Assembly: GCF_026183675.1 (NCBI RefSeq)
Contig: NZ_JAPIVK010000018.1
Location: forward strand, 1 to 64,000
Length of the DNA: 64,000 nt
Direction: 5' to 3'
Source of the DNA: Microbulbifer halophilus
Lineage (GTDB): Bacteria > Pseudomonadota > Gammaproteobacteria > Pseudomonadales > Cellvibrionaceae
Both the position numbers and the translations under genes were made by a program. Below, piece by piece: positions 30,781 through 41,995 of this stretch. The notes beneath the pieces were generated by a model. That model made no database searches and was not told the DNA's origin. It saw nothing but the letters and a program-made list of their open reading frames with translations. Within the stretch, counting starts at the first letter, position 1, and each line of letters opens with the position of its first letter.

Positions 30781-31200
30781 GATGGAAACCCCAGTATTGG
30801 TTGTTAAATCGCGTAAATTGCGGAGGCCGGATTTGGCTCTGGAAGATACATCGAGAAGTAGATAAAAGTATGATTGCTGAGTGTGAAATGATTTATTGGT
30901 TCAGCAAAGGGAGTGTAGTCGAGAACAGGTTTTGGTCGAGAGAAATTGGCGAAATAAGGTGCTTATCAGTTAGCATTTTCAAGATGAAAATGAAGCAATA
31001 TCATCTGCAGGAATGGATATTCTGAAAAGGAGTTGCAAGCCGTGGAATACGATCACGGCAGGCGGATTACGCCACATTATCATGAATTGTTACTTTTAGA
31101 GCGGGTATAGCGTCCTTTGAGATGGATTAGTTCAACCAAATTAGGCATCCAGCAAGCCGTTGGCTACTTTTGAGTGGGCGCAGGAGAGATAGATTGGAAG
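30781..31200. other. AT-rich intergenic region without a supported gene
   Basis: 420 bp. A 74-codon open frame (30801-31025) has no ribosome site or recognisable content and was not accepted. The region presumably holds the promoter of the secreted protein gene on the minus strand. Confidence 0.5.
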
Positions 31201-32286
31201 CTAAAGCTCGGAGCCGGGCGATGCCGACAGGGCTTTCAGGTTTTCCAGTACTTTTTCAGCCCGAGCGATATTAGTCTCCAATTCCACATTATCGGGATCC
31301 AGGGCCTGCACTTCGCGCCAGACTCCCACGGCTTGCTGAATTTTCCCCTTGCTGTACAGCTCATTGCCTCGCTTAATCGCGATTTTGACCCGCGTGCTCA
31401 GCTGTGCCTGGAACCGCGATTGCAGGGGCTGCAGGTGCGGATCTTGCGGCGACTCCTGCCGTAGCCGGCTCAGGTGCTGCCGCGCACTCTGCAGGTCACC
31501 GGCCTTCAGTGCCTGTTGTAATTCCGCGATGTAGCGCTTGCTGTCCTTTTTCTTCGGGGCGCGCCTGACCGTCTGGCGTTTCGAATGGCGGAGCCGGTGG
31601 TTGGCCAGGGCCAGGTCGTGGTCGATGGCTTTGCGCTGTTCCTCGTCCTGCTGTGGATCGTGGTTGTACAGTTTGCGTGTCACTTTCAAGGCGCGCTGTG
31701 CCAGCGCATAGTTTTCTCGCTGCAAGGCCTGTTGCGCATGATGCTGCAGCGCCTTTACTGAATTACTGCATTTGCGCTGAAAGTTCTTCTGCTCCAGCCA
31801 GCTCAGCACGTCTGGGCCTTTGAGTTGTCGCAGGCGCTGGTAGGCCTCGGCGTTGTGCAGTAGCTGCTCGCCGCGGTGGATTGCCAGTTCCATTCGCACC
31901 CGTTCTTCGCGCAACTGGCGTCGCTGCAAAAATTGTTGCTGTGCCTTGTTCAGTGTCCGGCTGTCTGGCAGTACGCCTGTGGCCGCCTGGAAAACCTGTG
32001 CGGCATCATACCAGTCGCCCTGTTTCTCCAGGCGGCTCGCGGTGCGGATTGCGTTTTGTTCAAACTGCTGCAGACTGCTATCCAGCTGTTTGATTTGTTG
32101 TTGCTGGGCCGGTGTCGCAGTATCGAGTTTCCGCAGTCGGCCGAGTTCGGCGGACTGCTGGCGCGCCTGTTGCAGTGTGTCGGCTGGAAAAACCTCCGGT
32201 GCCTGTTGCTGCGTGGGGAGCAGGCTGCACGCCGGCAGTAACGGTAGCAGCAGGAACCACAAAAGCGCTAAGCAACGATTAGGCAT
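31201..32286 (-). CDS. Lipoprotein with TPR-like repeats, partner of the cyclase
   Basis: 361 aa. The ATG at 32286 gives a lipoprotein signal with lipobox LLPAC at residues 15-19. The rest is almost entirely helical and rich in Gln, Arg and Lys (e.g. QQQQIKQLDSSLQQFEQNAIR). TPR-like units occur near the C-terminus (LYSKGKIQQAVGVWREVQALDPDNVE). The ATG lies inside the 3' end of the cyclase gene (8-bp overlap), so the two are translationally coupled. It may act as an envelope partner or sensor for the cyclase; this is inference. Confidence 0.82.
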   Translation of the reverse strand: MPNRCLALLWFLLLPLLPACSLLPTQQQAPEVFPADTLQQARQQSAELGRLRKLDTATPAQQQQIKQLDSSLQQFEQNAIRTASRLEKQGDWYDAAQVFQAATGVLPDSRTLNKAQQQFLQRRQLREERVRMELAIHRGEQLLHNAEAYQRLRQLKGPDVLSWLEQKNFQRKCSNSVKALQHHAQQALQRENYALAQRALKVTRKLYNHDPQQDEEQRKAIDHDLALANHRLRHSKRQTVRRAPKKKDSKRYIAELQQALKAGDLQSARQHLSRLRQESPQDPHLQPLQSRFQAQLSTRVKIAIKRGNELYSKGKIQQAVGVWREVQALDPDNVELETNIARAEKVLENLKALSASPGSEL

Positions 32287-33802
32287 GCTCGACTGCCTGC
32301 CGGGTCTGTTGACGAGCGCGGCTGTTGAGCAGCTTCTGCAGGTTGGCCTGTAGCAGCTCCTGGCCCTGGTGGTGGATGTCCTGCACTGAATAGATTCCCA
32401 CCGGCGTTGATTTGCCGCGGATCGGCATTGTCCGTTCGGCCTGTGCGATGATGCGGGTCTCCAGTGTGGTGAACAATTGTTCGCGAATGATGGTTTGATC
32501 CGCCCGGGCCTCGCTGCACAGTCGGGATGCCAGGTTGACGGCATCGCCGACCACGGTGTATTCCATCCGCTCGTCGGAGCCCAGGTTGCCGGCCAGCATC
32601 GCGCCGCTGTTGATGCCGATGCGGAAATGTACTTCCGGCCGGCCGTCGGCGCGGCGGCGCTCGTTTAGCTGCGCCGCCAGTTGTTGAATCAGTACCGCGC
32701 AGCTGACTGCGTTGAACGCGTGGTCGGAATCGTCCTCGAGTGCACCGAATACCAGCATCGCGCAGTCGCCGATAAACTTGTCGACCACGCCACCATACAG
32801 TGCGCAGGCGCGTGAAATATAGGAGAAATATTCGTTCAGCAGTTCGGAGACCTGGCTCGGCTGCAGCTTTTCCGACATGGCGGTAAAGCCGGTGATATCG
32901 GCGAACACCACCGTTGCCTCGATGGGGCGGTCGACCAGCCGGATCTCCTCCAGGTTGGCCAGTACCTCGTCGGCCACGTTTTTCGACACGTAGCGGGAAA
33001 AGACCCGCTCGACCTGCGATTTCCTCAGCAGCCCGGCCGCCATATTGTTGAACCCCTCGAACAGGTAGCCGAGTTCGTCGTTGCGCCGCTGGTCGATCCG
33101 GGTGGCCAGGTCGCCGCGGCCGATGGCTTCGGTCGCCTCCATCAGGTGGTGGATCGGGAGCGACAGGCGCCGGCTCAGCCAATAGGCCAGCAGGGAAGCC
33201 AGTACGGTCATGCCCAGGGTGGCGTAGACAATGGCGTTGCGGGCGCTGATTGCGGCCTGGTCCATCTGCGACGCCGACAGGGTCACCACCGCCGAGCCGA
33301 CCCGGACGCCCTGGTAAGCCGCCGGGGCGGTAAAACTGATCAGTCGCTCGGGGGATCCGTCTGCCGTGTGTTGGAACCAGGGCCGGGATAGAACCCCGGT
33401 GGAATCGAATGGAGTATCGGTCAGCTCGGGCTGGACACCGGTCGCCGATAGCAGCTCGCCGTCGAGCGTGTATATCGCTGAGCCGAGGATTTTCTCGTCC
33501 TGGCCCAGGTTGGCGGTCAGCATACGCAGGTTCAGGTTGTCCTCCGACAGAATCGGCTCACTGGCCAGTTTGGCCAGCTGTACTGCCATGGTGCTGCCGA
33601 AATCATCCAGCTGTGTGCGAATCAGGCGACTCTGGTTGTCGCTGATAAACAGACCCAGACTCGCCATCCCCAGCACCAGCAGCAGTGTCATGACCACCGC
33701 CAGTTTGAACGCAATCGGGATGTGGCGGGGCAACAATCGGATAAGGCGCACCGGTAGACCATTGGCAGCGTACCGCAAAGCGCGTTTGGCCTCAGTGATC
33801 AC
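32279..33802 (-). CDS. Membrane-bound class III adenylate/guanylate cyclase with HAMP domain
   Basis: 507 aa. The first transmembrane helix is at about residues 30-53. A periplasmic sensor region follows to about 185, then a second helix (190-210). The HAMP domain (RRLSLPIHHLMEATEAIGRGDL) leads into a class III catalytic domain. There VVFADITGFTAMSEK (about residue 297) has the metal aspartate. DKFIGDCAMLVFG has the second metal Asp and base-recognition Lys. EYTVVGDAVNLASRL has the Asn/Arg transition-state residues. The pattern fits an active adenylate cyclase, but substrate choice is not certain. It is encoded with a lipoprotein. Confidence 0.92.
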   Translation of the reverse strand: MITEAKRALRYAANGLPVRLIRLLPRHIPIAFKLAVVMTLLLVLGMASLGLFISDNQSRLIRTQLDDFGSTMAVQLAKLASEPILSEDNLNLRMLTANLGQDEKILGSAIYTLDGELLSATGVQPELTDTPFDSTGVLSRPWFQHTADGSPERLISFTAPAAYQGVRVGSAVVTLSASQMDQAAISARNAIVYATLGMTVLASLLAYWLSRRLSLPIHHLMEATEAIGRGDLATRIDQRRNDELGYLFEGFNNMAAGLLRKSQVERVFSRYVSKNVADEVLANLEEIRLVDRPIEATVVFADITGFTAMSEKLQPSQVSELLNEYFSYISRACALYGGVVDKFIGDCAMLVFGALEDDSDHAFNAVSCAVLIQQLAAQLNERRRADGRPEVHFRIGINSGAMLAGNLGSDERMEYTVVGDAVNLASRLCSEARADQTIIREQLFTTLETRIIAQAERTMPIRGKSTPVGIYSVQDIHHQGQELLQANLQKLLNSRARQQTRQAVEHA

Positions 33803-34108
33803 CGGGGGCTCTCCTTCTGATAGTCACCTGTAGTCGGGGATGAGAGATGCGAACTATACCAGTTCTTGGACGTTTGTATGACTTGTGCCGGCGCATGGTT
33901 TGATCAAAAAATGATCGCTTGAGATATGCCGGAGGCCCATATTGGCTGATATCGAGCGTGAAGCCCTGAGTTGTGGCCTGGTTTGGCAAGCTGGTGTTTT
34001 CAGGCGCAGGAAAGCAGTACAGTGACCGTTGTCGGCGCGTTTTATAAGATGAAGGTAAGCAGTGAGCGGGAAAGGAAGTGCCCGCAATCGCAAGTACCCT
34101 GCGACCTA
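33803..34108. other. Intergenic region between cyclase and hydrolase genes
   Basis: 306 bp between two minus-strand genes, AT-richer, with no supported gene. It must contain the cyclase promoter; a TATAGT-like -10 box lies on the minus strand near 33856, without a clear -35. Confidence 0.4.
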
Positions 34109-35077
34109 TTAATGCTCGATCAACGCGAGAAACTCCGCAATCTCGCGGTTCACCCAATCCGGTTCCTCCTGCCCGATCCAGTGTCCCGCCTCCTTTACTT
34201 CATGGATACGTAAGTCGCTGCACTGACGGTGCATATCCAGGCCGATACTCTCCGCATAGCGGTGGGTCCAGTCCCTGCTGCCCGTCAGGTACATTGCCGG
34301 TACGGTGATGGTGTTGTCTTTCTGTGAGGCAGTGCGCTGCCAGGTGCGCTCGAAGTTGCGGTACCAGTTCAGCGGTGGTTCGAAGCCGTGGCGTTGGTAG
34401 CGGCTGACGATGTAGTCGAGAAAATCCCGCGGCATATATTCCGGGGGCTGTTCGGGCAGGGTGATGCGCTCCAGCAGATTCGCGTCGCCGGTCTCTTGTC
34501 CCAGCAGGTCGAAGTGACCGGTGAGTATGCCCTCCAGCGATCTGGTTTTGTCGCGGTTCAGGGCCTCGTGGGCGGCGGCTCTCTGGAAATCGATGATGTA
34601 GAAATAGCTATCGCCCATCTGCCGTTTCAGTGCGCTCAGGGTGTCCGTCTGTCCGCGCCCGAACCAGGGCACGCTCAGGCCGCCGACGCCCTTGATGCGC
34701 TCCGGGTGCAGCCAGGCGGTGTGCCAGGCGACGATGCAGCCCCAGTCGTGGCCGATAATGACGCCCTGTTGCTGGTTGTAGGCATCGAGCAGGCCGATTA
34801 CGTCTGCGGCCAGCTCTACGGTGTCGTAGGCCATGACGTCTTCGGGAGCGTCGCTGTCGCCATAGCCGCGCATCTCCGGGGCCACGACCCTGTAACCCCT
34901 GTCCAACAGGAATCTGATCTGCGGTCCCCAACTGGCCCAGCACTCGGGAAAGCCGTGCAGCAGGAACACCGGCGGGCCTTCGCCGGCTTCGGCCACATTC
35001 AGGTGGATGCCGTTGGTGGGCAGGGTGCGGAACCGGATGTCGTACTGGTCCAGACCGTAGGGCAACGGATGGCGCAC
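34109..35077 (-). CDS. Alpha/beta hydrolase, epoxide-hydrolase-like
   Basis: 322 aa from GTG at 35077, chosen because AAGGGGA lies just upstream; the open frame further upstream has no family content. It has the oxyanion motif HGFPECWASW, the nucleophile motif GHDWG (Asp), and the catalytic histidine in AGHWIGQEEP, as in soluble epoxide hydrolases and haloalkane dehalogenases. RYQRHGFEPPLNWYRN is typical of the epoxide-hydrolase lid. It is probably cytoplasmic; the substrate is unknown. Confidence 0.85.
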   Translation of the reverse strand: MRHPLPYGLDQYDIRFRTLPTNGIHLNVAEAGEGPPVFLLHGFPECWASWGPQIRFLLDRGYRVVAPEMRGYGDSDAPEDVMAYDTVELAADVIGLLDAYNQQQGVIIGHDWGCIVAWHTAWLHPERIKGVGGLSVPWFGRGQTDTLSALKRQMGDSYFYIIDFQRAAAHEALNRDKTRSLEGILTGHFDLLGQETGDANLLERITLPEQPPEYMPRDFLDYIVSRYQRHGFEPPLNWYRNFERTWQRTASQKDNTITVPAMYLTGSRDWTHRYAESIGLDMHRQCSDLRIHEVKEAGHWIGQEEPDWVNREIAEFLALIEH

Positions 35078-35220
35078 TGCTTTCCCCTTTCTTTGTTGTT
35101 GTCGTTCTCTGGTTCGGGCCAGAGTAACCGTTTTAGAGTATAGGGAAAAGCTGGTTGATGCGCCGGCATAGGGGCTGCGGTGTCGAATAGCGGGAAGGCT
35201 TTGGTGCCAGCGGCAAGGGC

Positions 35221-35265
35221 AGGATGGACTCAAAAAACGCCTGGGCGGGGTTTGACCCTGCGGGC
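35221..35265. repeat. GGATGGACTCAAAA element, copy A
   Basis: Shares GGATGGACTCAAAA-N-ACGC, TGGGCG and TTTGACCCTGCGGG with copy B at 36809-36853. The hairpin arms here are degraded in the middle. It lies downstream of the terminator of the ABM gene on the minus strand. Confidence 0.7.
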
Positions 35266-35318
35266 TCGCTTTCGCGATTTCTTCTGACGAGTTTCTCGCT
35301 CGATCAAGCAAACCCTAT

Positions 35319-35350
35319 AAAAGGGGCCGACCCTTGCGGGTCGGACCCTT
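35319..35350 (-). terminator. Terminator of the ABM-domain gene
   Basis: Minus strand: AGGGTCCGACCC and GGGTCGGCCCC pair around GCAA and are followed by TTTTATA. Confidence 0.8.
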
Positions 35351-35383
35351 ATTCGTTTTTGCCAGTAGATGTCGGCCCGGGCG

Positions 35384-35671
35384 CTAAAGCTGTTCGTGGT
35401 ATATGCCTTCCGGTTCTGTCTCAAGTTGTTCCAACAACGCATCCCATACACCCTGGCTTTTCAACTCGGACAGGTGCTGTTGGTGTGCGTCCTCGCTTGC
35501 CCATTGTTCGACGACCACAAAATGGGTTTTCTCCTGGAGGCTCTGAAAGATATCGACTCTCTCACAGCCTTCCACGCTGGGCAGGTCTTGTTTTACCTGT
35601 TCCATCGTCTTTTCGAAATCGCTGACTAGTTCGGGTTTGGTATTAAAATTTACGATGACTGTGGTGCTCAT
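35384..35671 (-). CDS. ABM-domain (antibiotic biosynthesis monooxygenase-like) small protein
   Basis: 95 aa with a ferredoxin-like alpha/beta fold. The pattern is TVIVNFNTKPELVSDFEKTM, then SVEGCERVDIFQS, then FVVVEQWASEDAHQQHLSE, with the family histidine. Members include quinol monooxygenases (YgiN) and stress-related proteins. The specific reaction is unknown. It has a good GAGGAGG ribosome site. It sits downstream of an AraC regulator gene on the same strand. Confidence 0.85.
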   Translation of the reverse strand: MSTTVIVNFNTKPELVSDFEKTMEQVKQDLPSVEGCERVDIFQSLQEKTHFVVVEQWASEDAHQQHLSELKSQGVWDALLEQLETEPEGIYHEQL

Positions 35672-35755
35672 ATCGCCTCCTCAGGGGTTTCAAAGATGGC
35701 GATACATTAGCGCGCTGAGGGGGCGGCAACTATCAAAATCAGGGCAAAAATATCG

Positions 35756-36772
35756 CTATTCGGTCAACTGTGCCTGACGGGGAGTATGGTTGAAGTATCG
35801 ACGGTAGGCCTGGATGAAATGGGATACATTGCGGTAGCCCACCTGGAGAGCAACGTCGGTAACGGAATAGTCGTGTTCGCGAAGTAGGCGGTTTGCTTCG
35901 GTGAGGCGTTTTTCGATCAACCACTGATTGACCGGGGTTCCAAAGATTGCCTTGAATTGGCGCTGGAAGCTGGACTCGCTGCGGCCACAGAGCTCTGCAA
36001 AGTCCTTTGTGCGCAAGTCCAGAGTGTAATTGCGCTGCATGAACCCCATAATGTCTCTTTTGCCACCTGTTGTCAGGGCGGTATGAAGCGGTGTCAGAAA
36101 CTCGGCAGTGGATTCTTCCAGCAGTAGAAGGTGAAGTAGCTCCTGTAGTTTGGCGTCCAGCAGGGCGGCAGAGTGCACGCCGTTTGCATAGACGGCGTTT
36201 ATCGCTTCCATGTAAGTTCGTATCGTTTGGTTGGCGCTATGGGTGCAGGGCTGATTTGACCGCACGCCGGGCTTGGGTAGCGATTGCAGATTGCGTTCTA
36301 TGATGCCGGCGTCAAAAAAGAAAAGTAGTGCGCTGAACTCGCCGTTATCTGTTTCCGGGGCTGACACATAATCTGATACCGCATACAGGTCCTTGGGCAG
36401 GCAGACCAGTTCGCCTGCATCGGCTTCGGCGTAGCTGCCATCATCGTTGCGACATGTTATGGCCCCGTTCTTTACATACAGTATGGCGGGTAGGGTTAAA
36501 AATATGGCTTTATCAATAAGGTTCTGGTCAAGCCGCTTGTAAAGCACGGCGGCATTCTCTCGCCGCAACAGAGTCTTTATATCGGCGCGGCGGAAGAGGG
36601 CGTTTGGTAATATATCCAACACTTTGTCCTTGGAATATTCGGAGCAGAGTAAGTAGGGGCAGGGTAATATATCTCGTAGAATTTGGCCAAAAAATATACA
36701 TATGAAGACCTGCATCCCATTCAGGAAGTGTATATTGCCTCCGCGTGGTAATAGTGAAGATGTCGATTCCAA
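35756..36772 (-). CDS. AraC-family transcriptional regulator
   Basis: 338 aa. The C-terminal 100 residues form the double helix-turn-helix (LDLRTKDFAELCGRSESSFQRQFKAIFG, then YSVTDVALQVGYRNVSHFIQAYRRYF). The N-terminal part is cupin-like, with no recognised ligand. The start is uncertain: the first 19 residues are atypical and a second ATG (MQVFICIF) is in frame. It may control the ABM gene 84 bp downstream. Confidence 0.85.
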   Translation of the reverse strand: MESTSSLLPRGGNIHFLNGMQVFICIFFGQILRDILPCPYLLCSEYSKDKVLDILPNALFRRADIKTLLRRENAAVLYKRLDQNLIDKAIFLTLPAILYVKNGAITCRNDDGSYAEADAGELVCLPKDLYAVSDYVSAPETDNGEFSALLFFFDAGIIERNLQSLPKPGVRSNQPCTHSANQTIRTYMEAINAVYANGVHSAALLDAKLQELLHLLLLEESTAEFLTPLHTALTTGGKRDIMGFMQRNYTLDLRTKDFAELCGRSESSFQRQFKAIFGTPVNQWLIEKRLTEANRLLREHDYSVTDVALQVGYRNVSHFIQAYRRYFNHTPRQAQLTE

Positions 36773-36808
36773 ACTGGGTGTTCGGAACGAGTGAATGGAC
36801 TGCCTTCG

Positions 36809-36853
36809 AGGATGGACTCAAAACACGCTTGGGCGTGTTTTGACCCTGCGGGG
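36809..36853. repeat. GGATGGACTCAAAA element, copy B, with perfect hairpin
   Basis: Contains CAAAACACGC and GCGTGTTTTG as a perfect 10-bp stem with a 4-nt loop (36819-36842), bordered by GGACT and GACCC. It is related to copy A at 35221-35265. It lies beyond the tRNA-Arg terminator. Confidence 0.75.
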
Positions 36854-36933
36854 TCATCTGCGTTCGGTCTCAACTCGCTGGCGCGAGTTGATCGAACCTG
36901 GGGAGTTTCGTCCACCGCCCGAACGGACCATAC

Positions 36934-36967
36934 AAAAAAGGCCCCATCCGTTTGGATGGGGCCTTTT
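36934..36967 (-). terminator. Terminator of tRNA-Arg
   Basis: AAAAAGGCCCCATCC pairs with GGATGGGGCCTTTTT around GTTT. It is symmetrical, so it may work on both strands. Confidence 0.92.
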
Positions 36968-36971
36968 TGTA

Positions 36972-37048
36972 TGGCGCGCTCGGGAGGATTCGAACCTCCG
37001 ACCGCCTGGTTCGTAGCCAGGTACTCTATCCAGCTGAGCTACGAGCGC
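36972..37048 (-). tRNA. tRNA-Arg(ACG)
   Basis: 77 nt on the minus strand with acceptor GCGCTCG/CGAGCGC, anticodon stem CCTGG/CCAGG and loop CTACGAA (anticodon ACG, normally edited to ICG by TadA), T-loop GGTTCGAATCC, and encoded CCA. Confidence 0.96.
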
Positions 37049-37061
37049 GTCGAGGGTGCGC

Positions 37062-37090
37062 ACAGTAGTGGCCTGCCTCATCGGAGTCAA
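37062..37090 (-). promoter_or_regulatory. Sigma70 promoter of tRNA-Arg
   Basis: On the minus strand, TTGACT (37085-37090) and TACTGT (37062-37067) are 17 bp apart, with the GC-rich discriminator GCGCACC. Confidence 0.8.
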
Positions 37091-37372
37091 CTCCTTTCTG
37101 GGAAAATGCTTTTGGGAATCAATGACTTACCGAGTTCCTCGGTGGCGGAAAGCGCTTTTTGGTCCATTTATTGATCACTTTGGTTGCTGCTTGAACGCCT
37201 GTTGCCTGGGCCTGTGAGCCGTACCGAACCGTGCCGCCGGCGATATCCGCCGGAGAATCCCATTCGAACCATCCCCCGGCAAAGGTCCACCCTACCTAAC
37301 ATTCAGCAAGCCCGAATCGGCGGGCACGGAATATTCTTCACTCGCGAATGCTGGGTAGGCTTGTAGGTTAAT
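37091..37372. other. Intergenic region between tRNA-Arg and mdeR
   Basis: No gene supported. An imperfect inverted repeat (CCTACCTAACATTC at about 37290-37303 against GAATGCTGGGTAGG at about 37345-37358, 12 of 14 matched) lies ahead of the regulator palindrome. Confidence 0.5.
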
Positions 37373-37387
37373 ACTATTCGGAATAGT
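37373..37387. promoter_or_regulatory. Perfect palindrome upstream of mdeR, likely Lrp-type operator
   Basis: ACTATTC-G-GAATAGT, a perfect 15-bp palindrome centred 46 bp before the mdeR start. Lrp/AsnC regulators bind such short AT-rich palindromes and usually regulate themselves and the adjacent operon. The assignment is inference. Confidence 0.6.
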
Positions 37388-37425
37388 GTGAGGGTTTCCT
37401 AATTTAAATCCGGAAAGGTCGCAGA

Positions 37426-37908
37426 ATGTTAAACTCTATTTCGTCGCTGGATCGCACGGATATCGCCATCCTGCGGGTCCTGCAGGTCGAGGGGCGTATC
37501 AGCAATGTGGAGCTGTCCGATCGCGTGCACCTGTCGCCGCCGGCCACGCTGGCCCGGGTCAGGCGGCTGGAGGAGGAGGGTTATATCAGCGGCTACGCCG
37601 CGATGCTCGATCGGGAAAAGCTGGGTCACGACAACCTGGCGCTGATCGAGATTGCGCTGGAGCTGCACCAGCACGAGCGCATTGCCGAGGTGCTGGATAA
37701 CCTGGTGGCCATGCCGGAGGTGCTCGAGTGCTATCACGTTACCGGTGAGTACGACTATATGGTGAAGGTCTCCACCGTGAACAACCGCGCACTCGACCGT
37801 TTTATCGCCGAGCGGCTGATCCCCCTGCGGGGCATTGCCCGGATACATACCAGCATCGTGTTGAAGGCACTCAAGCAGACGACACAACTGGAATTGCCGG
37901 AACCCTAG
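37426..37908 (+). CDS. mdeR: Lrp/AsnC-family regulator of methionine catabolism (MdeR-like)
   Basis: 160 aa. The N-terminal helix-turn-helix (LDRTDIAILRVLQVEGRISNVELSDRVHLS) is followed by the RAM/ACT ligand domain (VLECYHVTGEYDYMVKVSTVN). In Pseudomonas putida the Lrp-like MdeR activates mdeAB. Here the gene lies in the same position directly before the methionine gamma-lyase gene. The symbol rests on this context. Confidence 0.88.
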   Translation: MLNSISSLDRTDIAILRVLQVEGRISNVELSDRVHLSPPATLARVRRLEEEGYISGYAAMLDREKLGHDNLALIEIALELHQHERIAEVLDNLVAMPEVLECYHVTGEYDYMVKVSTVNNRALDRFIAERLIPLRGIARIHTSIVLKALKQTTQLELPEP

Positions 37909-37933
37909 GCGGCTTGCCCATGTGTGAGCCGCC
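37908..37933 (+). other. Hairpin between mdeR and mdeA
   Basis: GGCGGCT and AGCCGCC form a perfect 7-bp stem immediately after the mdeR stop. An AT-rich stretch without a T run follows. It could dampen transcription or protect the mdeA mRNA. Confidence 0.5.
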
Positions 37934-37960
37934 GAATTAATAATGATAAATGAGGCACAT

Positions 37961-39145
37961 ATGTGGGAATCCAAGAATATCGAAACCAATACCATTCATG
38001 GCGGCAAAAAATCCCAGGGAGAGTTCGGGACACTGTCGACGCCGATCTACCAGACCTCGACCTTTGTCTTCGACAATGTGCAGCAGGGCGCGCAGCGCTT
38101 TGCCGGTGAGGATGGGGGGCATATGTATTCCCGGCTGGGCAATCCCACCGTCGAGGAGCTGGAGGCGCGCATGGCGTTGCTCGAGGGAACCGAAGCCGCG
38201 GCCGCTTTCGGTTCCGGCATGGGGGCGGTGTCGTCGGCGGTGCTGGCACTGCTCAAGGCCGGCGATCACCTGGTGACCTCCCACCGCCTCTACGGCTGCA
38301 CCTTTGCACTGTTCAACCACCAGCTGCCGGCGCTGGGTATCGAGGTCAGCTTCGTGGACCTGGCCGACGAGCAGGCGCTGCGCGCGGCGATCAGGCCGAA
38401 TACGAAAGTGATCTACGGCGAGACGCCGATCAACCCCTGCATGACGGTGATCGACCTGGATACCGTCGCCGCGATCGCGCGGCAGCACGACCTGACCACG
38501 GTGATCGATAACACCTTTATGTCACCGATCCTGCAGCGCCCGGCCAGCCACGGCATCGACCTGGTGCTGCACTCCGCCACCAAATACCTGAATGGCCACG
38601 GCGATGTGGTGGCCGGTATCCTGTGCGGGCCGGGGGAGTTGATCGATCGCATCAAGATGACCACGCGCAAGGACATGGGCGCGGTGATGAGCCCTCACGA
38701 TGCCTGGCTGGTAATCCGCGGCCTGAAGACCCTGCACCTGAGGATGCAGCGCCACGGTGAGAACGGACAGCTGGTGGCCGAATACCTGCAGGACCACGAC
38801 GCCGTCGAGAAGGTCTACTATCCCGGGCTGCCGAACCACCCCGGTCATGCGCTGCTCGGCAGGCAGATGCGCGGTGCCGGCGGCGTGATGGCGTTTGAGC
38901 TCAAGGGCAGCTTCGAACAGGCGGTGGCGTTTATCAACAAGCTGCAGATGTGCAAGCGCGCGGTCAGTCTCGGCGACGCCGAGACCCTGATCCAGCACCC
39001 GGCTTCCATGACGCACTCCACCTACGAGCCGGAGGAGCTGGCGGAAGCGGGTATCTCCCGCACCCTGATCCGGCTCGCGGTCGGCCTGGAAAATGCCCAA
39101 GACATAGTGGCGGATCTCGGGCAGGCCCTGTCCGTTGCCCGCTGA
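37961..39145 (+). CDS. mdeA: L-methionine gamma-lyase
   Basis: PLP enzyme that splits methionine to methanethiol, ammonia and 2-oxobutyrate. It belongs to the Cys/Met metabolism family, with PLP lysine in SATKYLNGHGDVVAG, phosphate loop GSGMGA, YSRLGNPTV, and RLAVGLE near the end. The active-site cysteine in YGCTFAL is the hallmark that separates methionine gamma-lyases from cystathionine lyases. ATG 37961 has GAGG 5 bp upstream and gives 394 aa; an in-frame ATG at 37943 lacks a ribosome site. It is flanked by mdeR and an E1 dehydrogenase gene that can use 2-oxobutyrate. Confidence 0.93.
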   Translation: MWESKNIETNTIHGGKKSQGEFGTLSTPIYQTSTFVFDNVQQGAQRFAGEDGGHMYSRLGNPTVEELEARMALLEGTEAAAAFGSGMGAVSSAVLALLKAGDHLVTSHRLYGCTFALFNHQLPALGIEVSFVDLADEQALRAAIRPNTKVIYGETPINPCMTVIDLDTVAAIARQHDLTTVIDNTFMSPILQRPASHGIDLVLHSATKYLNGHGDVVAGILCGPGELIDRIKMTTRKDMGAVMSPHDAWLVIRGLKTLHLRMQRHGENGQLVAEYLQDHDAVEKVYYPGLPNHPGHALLGRQMRGAGGVMAFELKGSFEQAVAFINKLQMCKRAVSLGDAETLIQHPASMTHSTYEPEELAEAGISRTLIRLAVGLENAQDIVADLGQALSVAR

Positions 39146-39181
39146 TCGCGGAATTCCACTCATAAAAATTGGCCGCGGCGC

Positions 39182-39228
39182 GATGCCGATAGGGCGGCGC
39201 TCAACAGGCGTTGGCGCTGCCCGGCATC
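39182..39228 (+). other. Hairpin between mdeA and mdeB
   Basis: GATGCCGATAGGGCGGCGC pairs imperfectly with GGCGCTGCCCGGCATC in the 132-bp gap. It may tune the ratio of the lyase to the dehydrogenase. No T tract. Confidence 0.5.
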
Positions 39229-39277
39229 GGGTGTCGCCGGGCTGTTTCCACGAGTACCGAGCAGGGAATAGTGCACC

Positions 39278-41995
<2,718 letters not shown>

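Noticed and set aside
30801-31025. 74-codon open frame in AT-rich DNA
   Set aside because: No ribosome site, no signal or motif; AT-rich DNA gives such frames by chance less often, but nothing supports it.
29708-31200. Integrated element with att sites at tRNA-Pro
   Set aside because: No second copy of the tRNA 3' end and no integrase gene were found within the window; kept only as an inference of a possible remnant.
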